Assembly (NCBI RefSeq): GCF_029846255.1
Contig: NZ_JARVWQ010000001.1
Span: forward strand, 1,798,001-1,862,000
Direction: 5' to 3'
Length of the DNA: 64,000 nt
Source of the DNA: Amnibacterium sp. CER49
GTDB lineage: Bacteria; Actinomycetota; Actinomycetes; Actinomycetales; Microbacteriaceae
A program made the translations under genes and the position numbers. Position 1 is the first letter of the stretch. The number at the start of each line of letters is the position of its first letter. Below the pieces are notes generated by a model. That model searched no databases and had not been told where the DNA came from. It saw nothing but the letters and a program-made list of their open reading frames with translations. Below, piece by piece: positions 53,041-61,731 of this stretch.

Positions 53041-53097
53041 CTACTTCTTGCCCTTCTTCTTGCTCTTCTTGTCCTTCTTGTCCTTCTTCTTCGCCAT
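53041..53097 (-). CDS. Lysine-rich micro-protein (18 residues)
   Basis: The frame encodes MAKKKDKKDKKSKKKGKK, with twelve Lys in eighteen residues. All Lys are AAG, in line with the high-GC codon use of the genome. GGAGGGAGG stands 5-10 bases before the ATG, a strong ribosome binding site, and a terminator-like hairpin follows the TAG after ten bases. In-frame stops upstream rule out a longer protein. Such a peptide would be highly cationic and could bind nucleic acid, ribosomes, polyphosphate or the envelope. Function unknown. Confidence 0.6.
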   Translation of the reverse strand: MAKKKDKKDKKSKKKGKK

Positions 53098-53180
53098 CTC
53101 GCCTCCCTCCGTCCGCGCGGGCAGCCCCGTGCCGCCGCCACGGAAGTCAACACCTCATTGACCCATCCGGCAACCCGCTG

Positions 53181-53207
53181 TTGACATGGCGACCTCGTCG
53201 ATACGCT
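53181..53207 (+). promoter_or_regulatory. Candidate promoter of the small helix-turn-helix-like gene
   Basis: TTGACA (53181-53186) is a perfect -35 box. TACGCT (53202-53207) is a TANNNT -10 box after 15 bases, slightly short spacing. The start point would fall near GTG 53216, suggesting a leaderless mRNA, and would exclude ATG 53186 as start. Confidence 0.45.
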
Positions 53208-53215
53208 CGACGACC

Positions 53216-53470
53216 GTGAGTGGTGACCCCGCGCTGAGACGCCTGAGCAGGGCTGTTTCCGCGCTGCGGCTCATCGCCGACCCGCTGGCCCGCCTCGATG
53301 CCGCTCGGGTCGCTCGAGAGCAGATGGAGCAGCTCGAGGTGGAGGCGGTGCAGGCCGCGCGTCATGCGGGGGTGACCTGGAAGGCGATCGGCGCGCTCTA
53401 CGGCCTCAGCAAGCAGGGTGCGCAGCAGCGCTTCCGCAGCTCGTCCGACGGGGACCCGCCAGGAGCCTGA
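53216..53470 (+). CDS. Small protein with possible C-terminal helix-turn-helix
   Basis: This 84-residue soluble protein is helical throughout. The N-terminal half is a charged helix pair (LARLDAARVAREQMEQLEVE) and the C-terminal half reads WKAIGALYGLSKQGAQQRF, which looks like a short helix-turn-helix. This shape recurs in actinobacterial small proteins but no function is established. GTG 53216 is preferred over ATG 53186 because the latter overlaps the -35 box. It stands alone before the phosphoesterase pair. Confidence 0.65.
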   Translation: MSGDPALRRLSRAVSALRLIADPLARLDAARVAREQMEQLEVEAVQAARHAGVTWKAIGALYGLSKQGAQQRFRSSSDGDPPGA

Positions 53471-53609
53471 TGGGTGACGTCCTCGGGATCCTGCGCCCGC
53501 GCGGGCGGGTCGTCGGCCGCGCGGCGCCCGGGGCTTTCGCAGGCTCGGTTCACCTGCCGGTCACTCCTCCGGCGCGCGTCGTTCCCGGGTCGCTCCTACC
53601 GTCCACCGC

Positions 53610-54902
53610 ATGCATCTGAGTCGGAGGCACCTCCTCACGTCCGCGGCCGTCGGCGCTGGGGCCGCGGCCCTCGGGACGACCGCGTTCGGCGCCGTCCGGA
53701 CGGGTGAGCCGGCGGCGGCCGCCGCGCCCAGGCTCCCGGACCCGGCGACGTCGGGGATCGACCACATCGTCGTGGTGATGATGGAGAACCGGTCCTTCGA
53801 TCACTTCCTGGGCTGGCTGCCGAACGCCGACGGCAAGCAAGCGGGCCTGGTGTTCACCGACCGGCAGGGCATCAAGCACAGGACGTTCCACCAGACGGCC
53901 TACGCGAGCTGCGGCTTCAACGATCCCGACCACTCCTACGAGGGCGGCCGGATCGAGCTGGACGGCGGCCGCTGCGACGGCTGGCTGCGCGCCGGCAGCA
54001 ACGACGTGCTCTCGATCAGCTACTTCCAGCAGCCGGACCTCGCCTTCCTCGGAAAGGCGGCGACGGCTTGGACGACCTTCGACCGGTACTTCTCGGCCGT
54101 CATGGCGGAGACCTACCCGAACCGCTTCTACCAGCACGCCGCGCAGACGGACCGCATCCACAACTCCACGACGACGTCGACCTTGCCCACCATCTGGGAC
54201 TCGCTCGCCGCCGCAGGGCTCACGGGTCGGTACTACTTCTCCGACGTGCCCTTCACGGCGCTCTGGGGCTCGAAGTACGTCGGCATCTCCCAGCCGGTGA
54301 GCGCGTTCTACGCGGATGCCGCCGCCGGCCGGCTGCCGCAGGTCTCGTTCATCGATCCCCGGTTCGAGGACGAGGACTCGGGCACCTCCAGCGACGATCA
54401 CCCGCACGCCGACATCCGCGCCGGTGAGACGTTCCTGAACCAGGTCTACGAGGCGGTCGTGTCGAGCCCGAACTGGCCGAACACGATGCTCGTGATCAAC
54501 TTCGACGAGTGGGGCGGCTTCTTCGACCACGTGGCGCCCGGTTCCGCCCCCGACGTGAGCCCGACGACGGCCCTGCGCGGCTTCCGCGTGCCGGCGCTGG
54601 TCGTCTCCCCTCGAGCGCGACGCGGCGTCGTCGACCACACGGTCTACGACCACACCTCCGTGCTCCGGGCGATCGAATGGCGCTGGGGTCTGCCCGCGCT
54701 CACGCCGAGGGACGCGGCTGCAGCGAACATCGTGCAGACGCTCGACTTCGGGCACAGCCCGAACCTGACGGCGCCTCGGTTCACCGTCCCGCCGTTCACC
54801 CCGACCGTGTGCACGCCGGGCGCCGTCGCCGGCCCCGAGAAGAGCGAGTGGTCGGACCTGAAAGCCCTCGCCATCCAGCTCGGTTGGAGCCTCCCCTCAT
54901 GA
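53610..54902 (+). CDS. Tat-exported phosphoesterase (phospholipase C / acid phosphatase family)
   Basis: This 430-residue protein has a twin-arginine signal (HLSRRHLLTSAAVGAGAAAL). The phosphoesterase family then shows IDHIVVVMMENRSFDHFLGW with the nucleophile-side MENRSFDH, PNRFYQHAAQTDR, and INFDEWGGFFDHVAPG with metal Asp/His. These are the hallmarks of the bacterial phospholipase C/AcpA family. It acts outside the membrane on phospholipids or other phosphoesters, probably for phosphate supply. Its TGA overlaps the ATG of the next phosphoesterase by four bases. Confidence 0.9.
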   Translation: MHLSRRHLLTSAAVGAGAAALGTTAFGAVRTGEPAAAAAPRLPDPATSGIDHIVVVMMENRSFDHFLGWLPNADGKQAGLVFTDRQGIKHRTFHQTAYASCGFNDPDHSYEGGRIELDGGRCDGWLRAGSNDVLSISYFQQPDLAFLGKAATAWTTFDRYFSAVMAETYPNRFYQHAAQTDRIHNSTTTSTLPTIWDSLAAAGLTGRYYFSDVPFTALWGSKYVGISQPVSAFYADAAAGRLPQVSFIDPRFEDEDSGTSSDDHPHADIRAGETFLNQVYEAVVSSPNWPNTMLVINFDEWGGFFDHVAPGSAPDVSPTTALRGFRVPALVVSPRARRGVVDHTVYDHTSVLRAIEWRWGLPALTPRDAAAANIVQTLDFGHSPNLTAPRFTVPPFTPTVCTPGAVAGPEKSEWSDLKALAIQLGWSLPS

Positions 54903-56008
54903 GTCATCTTGCGCGCACCGTCGTCGCCGTCGTCGTCGCGGCCCTCGCCGTGAGCGCCGGCGTGCTCGGAGCCGCCGGCGGCGCCAGCGGCGCGACCGCC
55001 GTCTCCGCTCCTCACGTCGGGCACGTCTTCGTGATCGACATCGAGAACAAGGGCTACGACGCCACCTGGGGCCCCGGCTCCGCGGCGCCGTACCTGGCGA
55101 CCACCCTGCGCAGCCAGGGCGCGCTCCTCACGGCCTACTTCGCGACGGCGCACAACTCCCAGCCGAACTACGTCGCGCAGATCTCCGGTCAGGGCCCCAA
55201 CCCGCAGATGCAGGGTGACTGCCAGATCTACTCGAGCTTCATCGGCGCCGGCACCGTGCCACCCGGCCAGGCCGTCGGCGACGGCTGCGTCTTCCCGGCC
55301 TCCGTGCGGAGCCTGCCGGACCAGCTGACCGCGAAGGGCTTGACCTGGAAGGGCTACATGGAGGACATGGGCACGCCCTGCCGCCATCCGGCCTTGAACA
55401 CCCAGGACGACACCCAGAAGGCGAAGGTCGGGGACCAGTACGCCACCCGGCACGACCCGTTCATGTACTTCGCGTCGATCACCGGCTCGCCGAGCTGCGC
55501 CCGGCACGTGGTCGACCTGAACGCGCTCCCGCGCGACCTCGGCACGACCGGGGCCACCCCGAACCTCAGCTTCATCGTCCCGAACCTCTGCGATGACGGG
55601 CATGACTCGCCCTGCGTCGACGGGCGCCCGGGGGGCCTGGTCTCGGTCGACGCCTGGATGCGCGTCTGGGTCCCGAAGATCCTCGCGTCGCCCGCGTTCA
55701 AGAAGGACGGCGTCCTCGTCATCACGAGCGACGAGTCCGACTCGCCGTCCTCCGACTCCTCCGCGTGCTGCGGAGAGGGCCCGGGACCGAACGCCGCGCA
55801 ACCGGGCATCACCGGCCCCGGAGGAGGACGTGTCGGCGCGCTCGTCCTCTCCCGGTGGACGGCGGCCGGCAGCTGGAGCACGACGCCCTACAACCACTAC
55901 TCGCTCCTCGGCTCCATCGAGGACGCGTTCGGGCTGAGCCGTCTCGGCTACGCGAGCAGCCCGGGCCTCAACACCTTCGGCAGGGACGTCTACAACACGA
56001 TCCGTTGA
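54899..56008 (+). CDS. Secreted acid-phosphatase-type phosphoesterase
   Basis: This 369-residue protein has a Sec signal peptide (TVVAVVVAALAVSAGVLGAA, Ala-rich cleavage site). The fold is related to the upstream enzyme: HVFVIDIENKGYDATWGPGS, TAYFATAHNSQPNYVAQISG, VLVITSDESDSPSSDSSACC, and HYSLLGSIEDAFGL. Members of this group are secreted acid phosphatases. About eight Cys suggest disulfide bonds. It overlaps the upstream gene by four bases and is followed by a clear terminator, so the two form a two-gene operon. Confidence 0.85.
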   Translation: MSHLARTVVAVVVAALAVSAGVLGAAGGASGATAVSAPHVGHVFVIDIENKGYDATWGPGSAAPYLATTLRSQGALLTAYFATAHNSQPNYVAQISGQGPNPQMQGDCQIYSSFIGAGTVPPGQAVGDGCVFPASVRSLPDQLTAKGLTWKGYMEDMGTPCRHPALNTQDDTQKAKVGDQYATRHDPFMYFASITGSPSCARHVVDLNALPRDLGTTGATPNLSFIVPNLCDDGHDSPCVDGRPGGLVSVDAWMRVWVPKILASPAFKKDGVLVITSDESDSPSSDSSACCGEGPGPNAAQPGITGPGGGRVGALVLSRWTAAGSWSTTPYNHYSLLGSIEDAFGLSRLGYASSPGLNTFGRDVYNTIR

Positions 56009-56019
56009 CGCCGGCCGGC

Positions 56020-56047
56020 GATCGGGGCTCGCCCGCGAGCCCCGATC
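56020..56047 (+). terminator. Hairpin terminator of the phosphoesterase operon
   Basis: Perfect 12-base stem (56020-56031 with 56036-56047) with loop CCCG, twelve bases after the stop codon. Confidence 0.8.
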
Positions 56048-56648
56048 CTGGACGGCGGAACCGGAGCGTTGGTCTCCGGCCGGTGTGCTTCGAGCCGCTT
56101 CGGATCGGTGACCACGTCAGGGCCGGGCAGAGGGGTGGACGAGTTCGACCGGAACTCGTCGCGCCTTCTCTTATACGTATAAAGGGCTGCTATGTTGCCC
56201 TCACGACGCGGTTGTCGCCGCGGGGTCAGAGCTGACGTCGAGGAGGACGCTGCTGATGCAGGACAGCGGCGCGAACGCCGGCTTCCGGCGCATCGTCGCC
56301 ACGGAGCCGCAGCATCCAGGTGTCGAACCGGTGGCCTGCCGGACACGGTCCCACGTGCAGCGTGCCGGCGCCCGTCGGGGCGAGCGCGGCCGCGGGCGGA
56401 TGCAGGAGCACGGTCCCGAGGTGACCCGACCCGCCACCCTCCCGGGCGACGACGCCGGACGAGGCGCGCGCCGCGGTGGCACGTCGCCGTCGCACCCGTC
56501 GCCGCGGCTCCCGGTGGAGCGGGTCGCGCGTCGCAGCGTTCCGCGTGCCGATGGCGCCGCAACCACTGACGGACCTCCTCTCCCGCACGCAGCCGCGAAG
56601 TCGCGCGGCTCGGACCGACGTCAATAGAAGGGCAGAAGACACACGACC
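56048..56648 (+). promoter_or_regulatory. Long regulatory spacer with two symmetric elements
   Basis: No convincing gene lies in these 600 bases; open frames here lack ribosome binding sites and normal composition. The inverted repeat GACGAGTTC-GACCG-GAACTCGTC (56138-56160, nine-base perfect arms) is followed by the 12-base palindrome TTATACGTATAA (56171-56182). The latter is strikingly AT-rich for this genome and can also supply a -10 box. Both probably control the glycosidase pair that starts at 56649, which would then have a leader of more than 400 bases. Confidence 0.5.
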
Positions 56649-58724
56649 ATGGAACGCAGCGTCTACTTCGACGGATGGTTTCCCCGCCAGCACTGCTATC
56701 ACCCGAGCCTCCCCACCCGCAGGCTCTCGATGGTCGATGACCTCGAAGCCTTCGGCGCGACGATGCTCGTCTGGTCCGCGCTCGGAGGGGGCAGCCTGTC
56801 GCTCCCCTACCTCGAGCAGGAGGCCTACGAGGCCATACCCGCGCGCATGCGCATGTACGGGTACATGAACGATGCCGAGTTCATCCGTGAGTGCGGGCGC
56901 CGGGGGATCGACGTCTTCGGCATCGTGTTCGAGGTGCAGGGCTGGGAGTTCCCGGCGGAGCTGTCGGCCGGCGAGGACGAGGTCCTCGCGCTGAACGAGC
57001 TTCGCGGTGAGGGTCAGGCCACCACCCTGGGGCTGCGCGAGTTCAACGCCAACACCTATCCGAAGCTGTGGAAGGCGTGGGAGGAGTACTTCCCGGACGG
57101 CCTGTTCAACAGTGCGGGAGAGCGCGTCACGAACATCCTCGAGGAATGCGTCTCCCGGGACATCCACGGCAGGGCGCTCCACGCGGAGTGGGTCGAATGC
57201 CCTGACCGTGAGCACTTCTGCTACCTCATGGACCGCAACAACCCGGTGTGGCGGGAGTACCTGAAGGCGATCATCCGGATCCAGATCGACGCCGGCGTGC
57301 AGGGCGTCCAGCTGGACGAGGCCGAGCTGCCGTACACCGCTCTCGGGTACGGGGGATGCTTCTGCACCGAGTGCATGACCCAGTTCCGGGCGTACCTCCA
57401 GCGCCTCGACGAGGCGGAGCTGCCCTCCGAGCTGGTCGGCGTCGACCTGAGCGACTTCCACTACGGGCGATGGCTGCTGGACCAGGGCTACGACTTCGCG
57501 CCGGAGAGCCAGCCGCGCACGCCGCTCTTCGATGTCTACACACGGTTCCAGCGCTCGGCCATCGCGCAGTACTTCGCGGAGATCGCGCAGTACGTCCGCA
57601 CCTACGCCCAGAGCAAGGGCCGGGAGGTGCGGGTGACGGCGAACCTCTTCAACCTCTATCCCCAGTACTTCCCCTTCGAGCCCTATGTGGACGTCGTGGT
57701 CACCGAGGTCGACGACCAGACCTTCCGGCAGCCCGCATGGAACAGGTACGCCGCGGGATTCGGTCGAGGCAAGTCGGTCGTCGCGGTCGAGAACCCCTAC
57801 GGCGGGGTGGTCCTCGACCTGTCCGAGCGGCTGAAGCGGGGCAAGGCGTACGACCTGTTCCGCATCATGCAGTACGAGGCCGCCGCGCTCGGCGTGAACA
57901 TGAGCCTCCCGTACGGCGCGTGGATGGGCAGCGTGGTGAAGGACTCCTTCCACCCGCCCCACGACCTCAGCATGGAGGTGCAGTCGTTCTTCAAGCAGTT
58001 CGACCACCTCTACAGCAACCAGGCGGTGTCGGAGACGGCGGTCGTCTTCAGCGCGGAGAGCGCGTTCCGCACCGAGGAGGGCGCCGGTCGTGCCTCTGGT
58101 CGCAACAGCGTCTTCTGGCGGGTGGCAGAGACGCTCGCCAGCAGGCACCAGCCGTACGACGTCGTCTGGTTCCCGGACGGCGAGCTGCGTGAGGACACGC
58201 TCACCGAGTCGGAGCTCGCTCGCTACAAGCGGATCGTCCTCCCGCAGTGCGTGTTCCTGACGAGCCGGCAGGTGGAGCTCGTCCTCGACTTCATGAACAC
58301 GGGCGGCGAGCTGGTCGTGCTGGGCGAGCTCGGCTCCAACCTGTCACGCGACCAGGTCGACCGGATCGAGCGGCACGAACGGTTCCGTCGGATCGACCCG
58401 TCCGACGAGGCCATCGCGGCCCTCGTCGAGGAGGAGGCCCAGGTCACCGTCGACCGCGACGTCGACATGGCGGTGAACCTGCACGACCTCGGCGACGAGG
58501 GCATCGCCCTGCACTTCATCCGCTACGACTTCGACGAGCCGGCAGACGAGGTGCCGGTTCTCCCGGAGCTGCGCCTGGACGTCCGTCTCCCGAAGACGTT
58601 CGGCCGGGCGACCGCTCACAGTCCCGCGTCCGGCTTCACCGCGGAGCTCGAGGAGGCGGCCGGCGACCGGCACGTCCTGCGGCTCCAGAACGTGCCGGTC
58701 TACGGGGTCGTGCACCTGAGCTGA
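56649..58724 (+). CDS. Putative glycoside hydrolase, TIM barrel plus amidotransferase-like domain (1)
   Basis: This 691-residue cytoplasmic protein resembles the GH42-like clan. The barrel (about 1-420) holds MDRNNPVWREYLKAIIRIQI, the acidic pair Asp223-Glu224 in VQGVQLDEAELPY, a Cys knuckle GCFCTECMTQFRAYL, VTANLFNLYP and MQYEAAALGVNMSLPYGAWM. Residues from about 450 to 600 resemble the trimerisation/amidotransferase-like domain of GH42 (YDVVWFPDGELREDTLTESE, VLDFMNTGGELVVLGELGSN), and a short beta domain closes the chain. The exact family and substrate are not recognised. No signal peptide. Confidence 0.65.
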   Translation: MERSVYFDGWFPRQHCYHPSLPTRRLSMVDDLEAFGATMLVWSALGGGSLSLPYLEQEAYEAIPARMRMYGYMNDAEFIRECGRRGIDVFGIVFEVQGWEFPAELSAGEDEVLALNELRGEGQATTLGLREFNANTYPKLWKAWEEYFPDGLFNSAGERVTNILEECVSRDIHGRALHAEWVECPDREHFCYLMDRNNPVWREYLKAIIRIQIDAGVQGVQLDEAELPYTALGYGGCFCTECMTQFRAYLQRLDEAELPSELVGVDLSDFHYGRWLLDQGYDFAPESQPRTPLFDVYTRFQRSAIAQYFAEIAQYVRTYAQSKGREVRVTANLFNLYPQYFPFEPYVDVVVTEVDDQTFRQPAWNRYAAGFGRGKSVVAVENPYGGVVLDLSERLKRGKAYDLFRIMQYEAAALGVNMSLPYGAWMGSVVKDSFHPPHDLSMEVQSFFKQFDHLYSNQAVSETAVVFSAESAFRTEEGAGRASGRNSVFWRVAETLASRHQPYDVVWFPDGELREDTLTESELARYKRIVLPQCVFLTSRQVELVLDFMNTGGELVVLGELGSNLSRDQVDRIERHERFRRIDPSDEAIAALVEEEAQVTVDRDVDMAVNLHDLGDEGIALHFIRYDFDEPADEVPVLPELRLDVRLPKTFGRATAHSPASGFTAELEEAAGDRHVLRLQNVPVYGVVHLS

Positions 58725-58773
58725 CGGAGCATCCGCTCAGGCGACAGGCGCAGCGACGAGGAGGAGCGAAGAG

Positions 58774-60561
58774 ATGGCGTGGTACGACGAGCTGCAGTTC
58801 CTCGCCGCTGTGCCGATGCCCGAGACCTACGTCCGAGCACTCGGCACCACGGTCAACGGGATGTGGGCGTCGCCAGGTGCGCTGACCGTCGAGGGCGTGG
58901 CGGCGGCGCACCGGGACGGCCGGCGCGTCCTCTTCTCCGTCCCGTTGACCGCGCTGACGGCGGAGGTCTACAACGATCCGTCCTCGTCGCGGCTCACCGA
59001 GGAGGTCTGCCGGGACATCGACGGCCGCCCGGCCGAGGTCGGCTGGTACTACTGGGAGGACGAGCCGGTCCTGTCGGCGTGCATCTTCAGCGACGAGTTC
59101 CGCGATCACCTTCGGGACCTGTGTCGGCACGGCATCGAGGTCGGGGCGGATGTCGTCGACCTCGATGAGATCAACACCAGCATCGGGCTGATGAGCCGTG
59201 AGCGGGGCGGTTCCGGGTTCTGCCACCGCTGTCTCCAGCGGTTCCGCACTCACCTGTCCTCCTCGGGACGGCATCCCGACGACGTCGAAGCGCTCGACGA
59301 CGCGGGCCTGCGCGCCAGGCTCAAGAACGACGACGACCTCTACGGCCGCTACCGCAGCCACCTGGAGGAAGAAGCCTTCGCCGTGATCGCCGACTTCATC
59401 GGCGAGCTGCGGACGATCGCCCGAGACAGCAACCCCGACTTCGCGATCACGGCGAACGTGGCGTACCTCGGGAACCGCGTGGCGGACAACGGCCGGTTGT
59501 GGGCGGCCAACTGGGGGTCCCTGCTGGACTTCGTGATGATGGAGAACGCCTACCAGCCGTCCAGCGGCTCGGCACCCCACCTCCTCCTCCCGCGGGGGAC
59601 GTTCGTCCCCTGGTATCGGCTCGGGGCGGCGGTGAGCGGAGCGCCGACGTGGATCTGTCCCAGCATCATCGTGCCGAAGCAGTTCGCCGGACGGTCCCGC
59701 AGTCGCTACTACCTCCTGATGTTCCTCGAGGCGTACGTCAACGGCGGACGATGGGGGTACTTCTGGTGGCCCGGCGTCGACGACGAGACCCGACTGCACA
59801 CGACGGTCCCGCCCGAGACAGCCGCATACACCCGGTTCATCACCGAGAACCGTCGCTACTTCGAGGGGACCGTCCGGAGCAACGCGCTCGCGGTGCTCTA
59901 TCTCGACAGCTGCGTTCTCGACGATCCCGCGGTCCACTTCGACTTCGTCGCGTTGGCGCAAGCCCTCGCGGAGGGCGGCTATCAGTTCGACGTCGTCTAC
60001 AGCGGGGACGGCGGTCTCGCGTCGGACGCGCTGCCGGCGGACCGTCTCGATCGGTACGCCGTCGTCATGGCGCCTCACACCGCGGCCGCGACCAGCCGGC
60101 AGCTCGCAGCGCTCGATGCCTACTCCGGCCAGGAGGGCCACGAGCTGGTCGCGTTCGCTCCGGCCGCGTCGCGTGCCGGGAGCGAGGGGGCGATGGATCG
60201 GACCCTGCTGTCCGACTTCTGGCTCGACTACCGCGTCTCGGACCGGGACCGGATCCTCGCGGCAGTGCCTCCACTGGACGGAGCGAGGATCGTCAGCTCC
60301 CTGTCGACCGTCAGGGTGGTGCGGCGCGATTCGGGCCGTGAGGTGGCGCTGCACCTCGTGAACTACGACTATCGCGAGGACGACGACAGCATCGCGGCAG
60401 CCAGGGACTTCACGATCGAGCTGGACTGGGAGGGGGCGAGCGCCGCGGCCAGCCTGCGGACGCTCGACGGGGCGATCGAGCCTCGAACCGCCGTCTCGCA
60501 GGGTCGCCTGACGATCAGCGTCGATGTCCTCGAGGCGTACGCGCTCATCGTGCTGCGATGA
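58774..60561 (+). CDS. Putative glycoside hydrolase, TIM barrel plus amidotransferase-like domain (2)
   Basis: This 595-residue protein is a shorter, diverged relative of the preceding gene. The same acidic pair appears in DVVDLDEINTSIGL (131-132), the same Cys knuckle in GFCHRCLQRFRTHL, then ITANVAYLGN, a barrel end with YVNGGRWGYFWWPGVDDETR and an amidotransferase-like part (VALAQALAEGGYQFDVVYSG, RYAVVMAPHTAAATSRQLAA). It lacks the first barrel segments of its neighbour. GAGGAGGAG precedes the ATG, 49 bases after the first gene, so both are in one operon. Substrate unknown. Confidence 0.65.
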   Translation: MAWYDELQFLAAVPMPETYVRALGTTVNGMWASPGALTVEGVAAAHRDGRRVLFSVPLTALTAEVYNDPSSSRLTEEVCRDIDGRPAEVGWYYWEDEPVLSACIFSDEFRDHLRDLCRHGIEVGADVVDLDEINTSIGLMSRERGGSGFCHRCLQRFRTHLSSSGRHPDDVEALDDAGLRARLKNDDDLYGRYRSHLEEEAFAVIADFIGELRTIARDSNPDFAITANVAYLGNRVADNGRLWAANWGSLLDFVMMENAYQPSSGSAPHLLLPRGTFVPWYRLGAAVSGAPTWICPSIIVPKQFAGRSRSRYYLLMFLEAYVNGGRWGYFWWPGVDDETRLHTTVPPETAAYTRFITENRRYFEGTVRSNALAVLYLDSCVLDDPAVHFDFVALAQALAEGGYQFDVVYSGDGGLASDALPADRLDRYAVVMAPHTAAATSRQLAALDAYSGQEGHELVAFAPAASRAGSEGAMDRTLLSDFWLDYRVSDRDRILAAVPPLDGARIVSSLSTVRVVRRDSGREVALHLVNYDYREDDDSIAAARDFTIELDWEGASAAASLRTLDGAIEPRTAVSQGRLTISVDVLEAYALIVLR

Positions 60562-60623
60562 GGTAGCGGGTTCGCGGCCTGCCGCTCCCGGCGCCCGGGA
60601 TGGCGTCGGGATGACCTCGTTCA

Positions 60624-60653
60624 TCCGGGGCCGGCTCGCGCACCGGCCCCGGA
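60624..60653. terminator. Bidirectional hairpin terminator
   Basis: Eleven-base perfect stem (60624-60634 with 60643-60653), eight-base loop, between the convergent glycosidase and SDR genes. Confidence 0.7.
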
Positions 60654-60730
60654 CACGGATCGGGTCAGCTCCTCACTTCGGCCGACGCGCTGCCGTGGAT
60701 GAGCCTCCACTGCGCCGTCGGCGGCCGGAT

Positions 60731-61495
60731 CTACCCGAGGCCCTGCCCGCCGTCGACGTGCAGGCAGGAGCCGGTGATGTAGGAGGCGTCGTCGCTGATC
60801 AGGAAGGCGATCACGGCCGCGATCTCGTCGGGACGACCGAGGCGGTTCATCAGCGTGAGCGGGTACTCCTGGCTGAGCAGCGCCGCCTTCCGCGCGTCGG
60901 CGTCGGGTCCGGTCCCGAAGTGCATCTCGCTCGCGATCCAGCCCGGGGCGATGCTGTTCACCCGGATCCCGTGGGGCGCGAGCTCAGCGGCCAAGGACCC
61001 GGTGAGGCCCAGGACGCCTCCCTTGCTCGCGTCGTACGCCGCGTTCAGCGGTCGCGGGCGGAACGCGCCCTCGGAGGAGATGTTCACGATCGATCCCGGG
61101 CCCGCCTGCAGAGAGGGAAGCAGCTCGCGAACGATCCAGGCCGGGGCGGTGAGGTTGATCGCGATCTGGCTGTCCCAGTTCGCGTCGTCGAGCTGTTCCA
61201 AGGGCGTCGCACGGATGATGCCGGCGTTGTTGACGAGCCCGTGCAGCACCGGCGCCTGAGAACGCACCTGAGCCCCGACCTCGCGGATCGCGTCGCGGTT
61301 GCTGAGGTCGACCTGCAGGAAGGACGCAGTCGTCCCTCCGCTCTGCAGCTCGCCCACCACGGTCGCGGCGCGGTCGGCGTCGTGATCCAGGATGATCACC
61401 GCCGCGCCCTCCGAGGCCAGGCGACGCGACGTGGCTGCCCCGATCCCCGAGGCGCCCCCCGTCACCACGACGGTCCGATCGTTCAGACGCTTCAC
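60731..61495 (-). CDS. Short-chain dehydrogenase/reductase (SDR)
   Basis: This 254-residue classical SDR has cofactor motif VVVTGGASGIGAATS, NNAGI, catalytic Ser in IVNISSEGAF, Tyr-x-x-x-Lys in AAYDASKGG and the C-terminal VDGGQGLG. The Asp after the second strand (IILDHDADRA) points to NAD(H) rather than NADP(H). It probably oxidises a sugar or polyol freed by the neighbouring genes. GTG 61495 overlaps the stop of the truncated Gfo/Idh frame (GTGA) and uses an AAAGGA site located inside that frame. Confidence 0.92.
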   Translation of the reverse strand: MKRLNDRTVVVTGGASGIGAATSRRLASEGAAVIILDHDADRAATVVGELQSGGTTASFLQVDLSNRDAIREVGAQVRSQAPVLHGLVNNAGIIRATPLEQLDDANWDSQIAINLTAPAWIVRELLPSLQAGPGSIVNISSEGAFRPRPLNAAYDASKGGVLGLTGSLAAELAPHGIRVNSIAPGWIASEMHFGTGPDADARKAALLSQEYPLTLMNRLGRPDEIAAVIAFLISDDASYITGSCLHVDGGQGLG

Positions 61496-61731
61496 TCGCT
61501 GTTCCTTTCAGTTCGCATCATGTCCAGTGCGGGAATGGTCCGCTCCGCGGCGTCGTCGAACCGCAGCGCGAGGTGGTTGCGCCGCTGGTCGAGGGCGGCG
61601 GACGCGGCGGATCGGCCGTCGACGGCGAAGAGCCGGCCGCGTGCGCTGGCGGGAAGCGAGCGGGCGAAGATCCCCGCGGTCTTCCCTGCCCCGAGGACGG
61701 CCCAGCGGGGTCCGCGTCGAGGTCGCTCCAC
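61492..61731 (-). pseudogene. Truncated Gfo/Idh/MocA oxidoreductase remnant
   Basis: A 79-residue frame whose first 40 residues are a clear Gfo/Idh N-terminus (RWAVLGAGKTAGIFARSLPA, then GRLFAVDGRSAASAA). It then changes to LDQRRNHLALRFDDAAERTI, which could correspond to the last helix of the same family, so a large in-frame internal deletion removing the EKP motif and substrate domain is likely. No dehydrogenase activity is possible. It still begins with GTG behind AGGAA and ends in a GTGA overlap with the SDR gene, so it may survive because it drives translation of the SDR. Confidence 0.6.

Noticed and set aside
53186-53215. ATG 53186 as start of the small helix-turn-helix-like gene
   Set aside because: The ATG overlaps a perfect TTGACA -35 box and lacks a ribosome binding site; GTG 53216 fits a leaderless transcript better.
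52581-53219. Plus-strand frame of 212 codons
   Set aside because: It reads through the micro-gene, the hairpin and a promoter; its Ser/Pro/Arg-rich translation is typical of a shadow frame.
56192-56627. Open frames of about 120 codons in the leader before the glycosidase pair
   Set aside because: No ribosome binding sites, weak third-position bias and Arg/Gly-rich translations; treated as non-coding leader.
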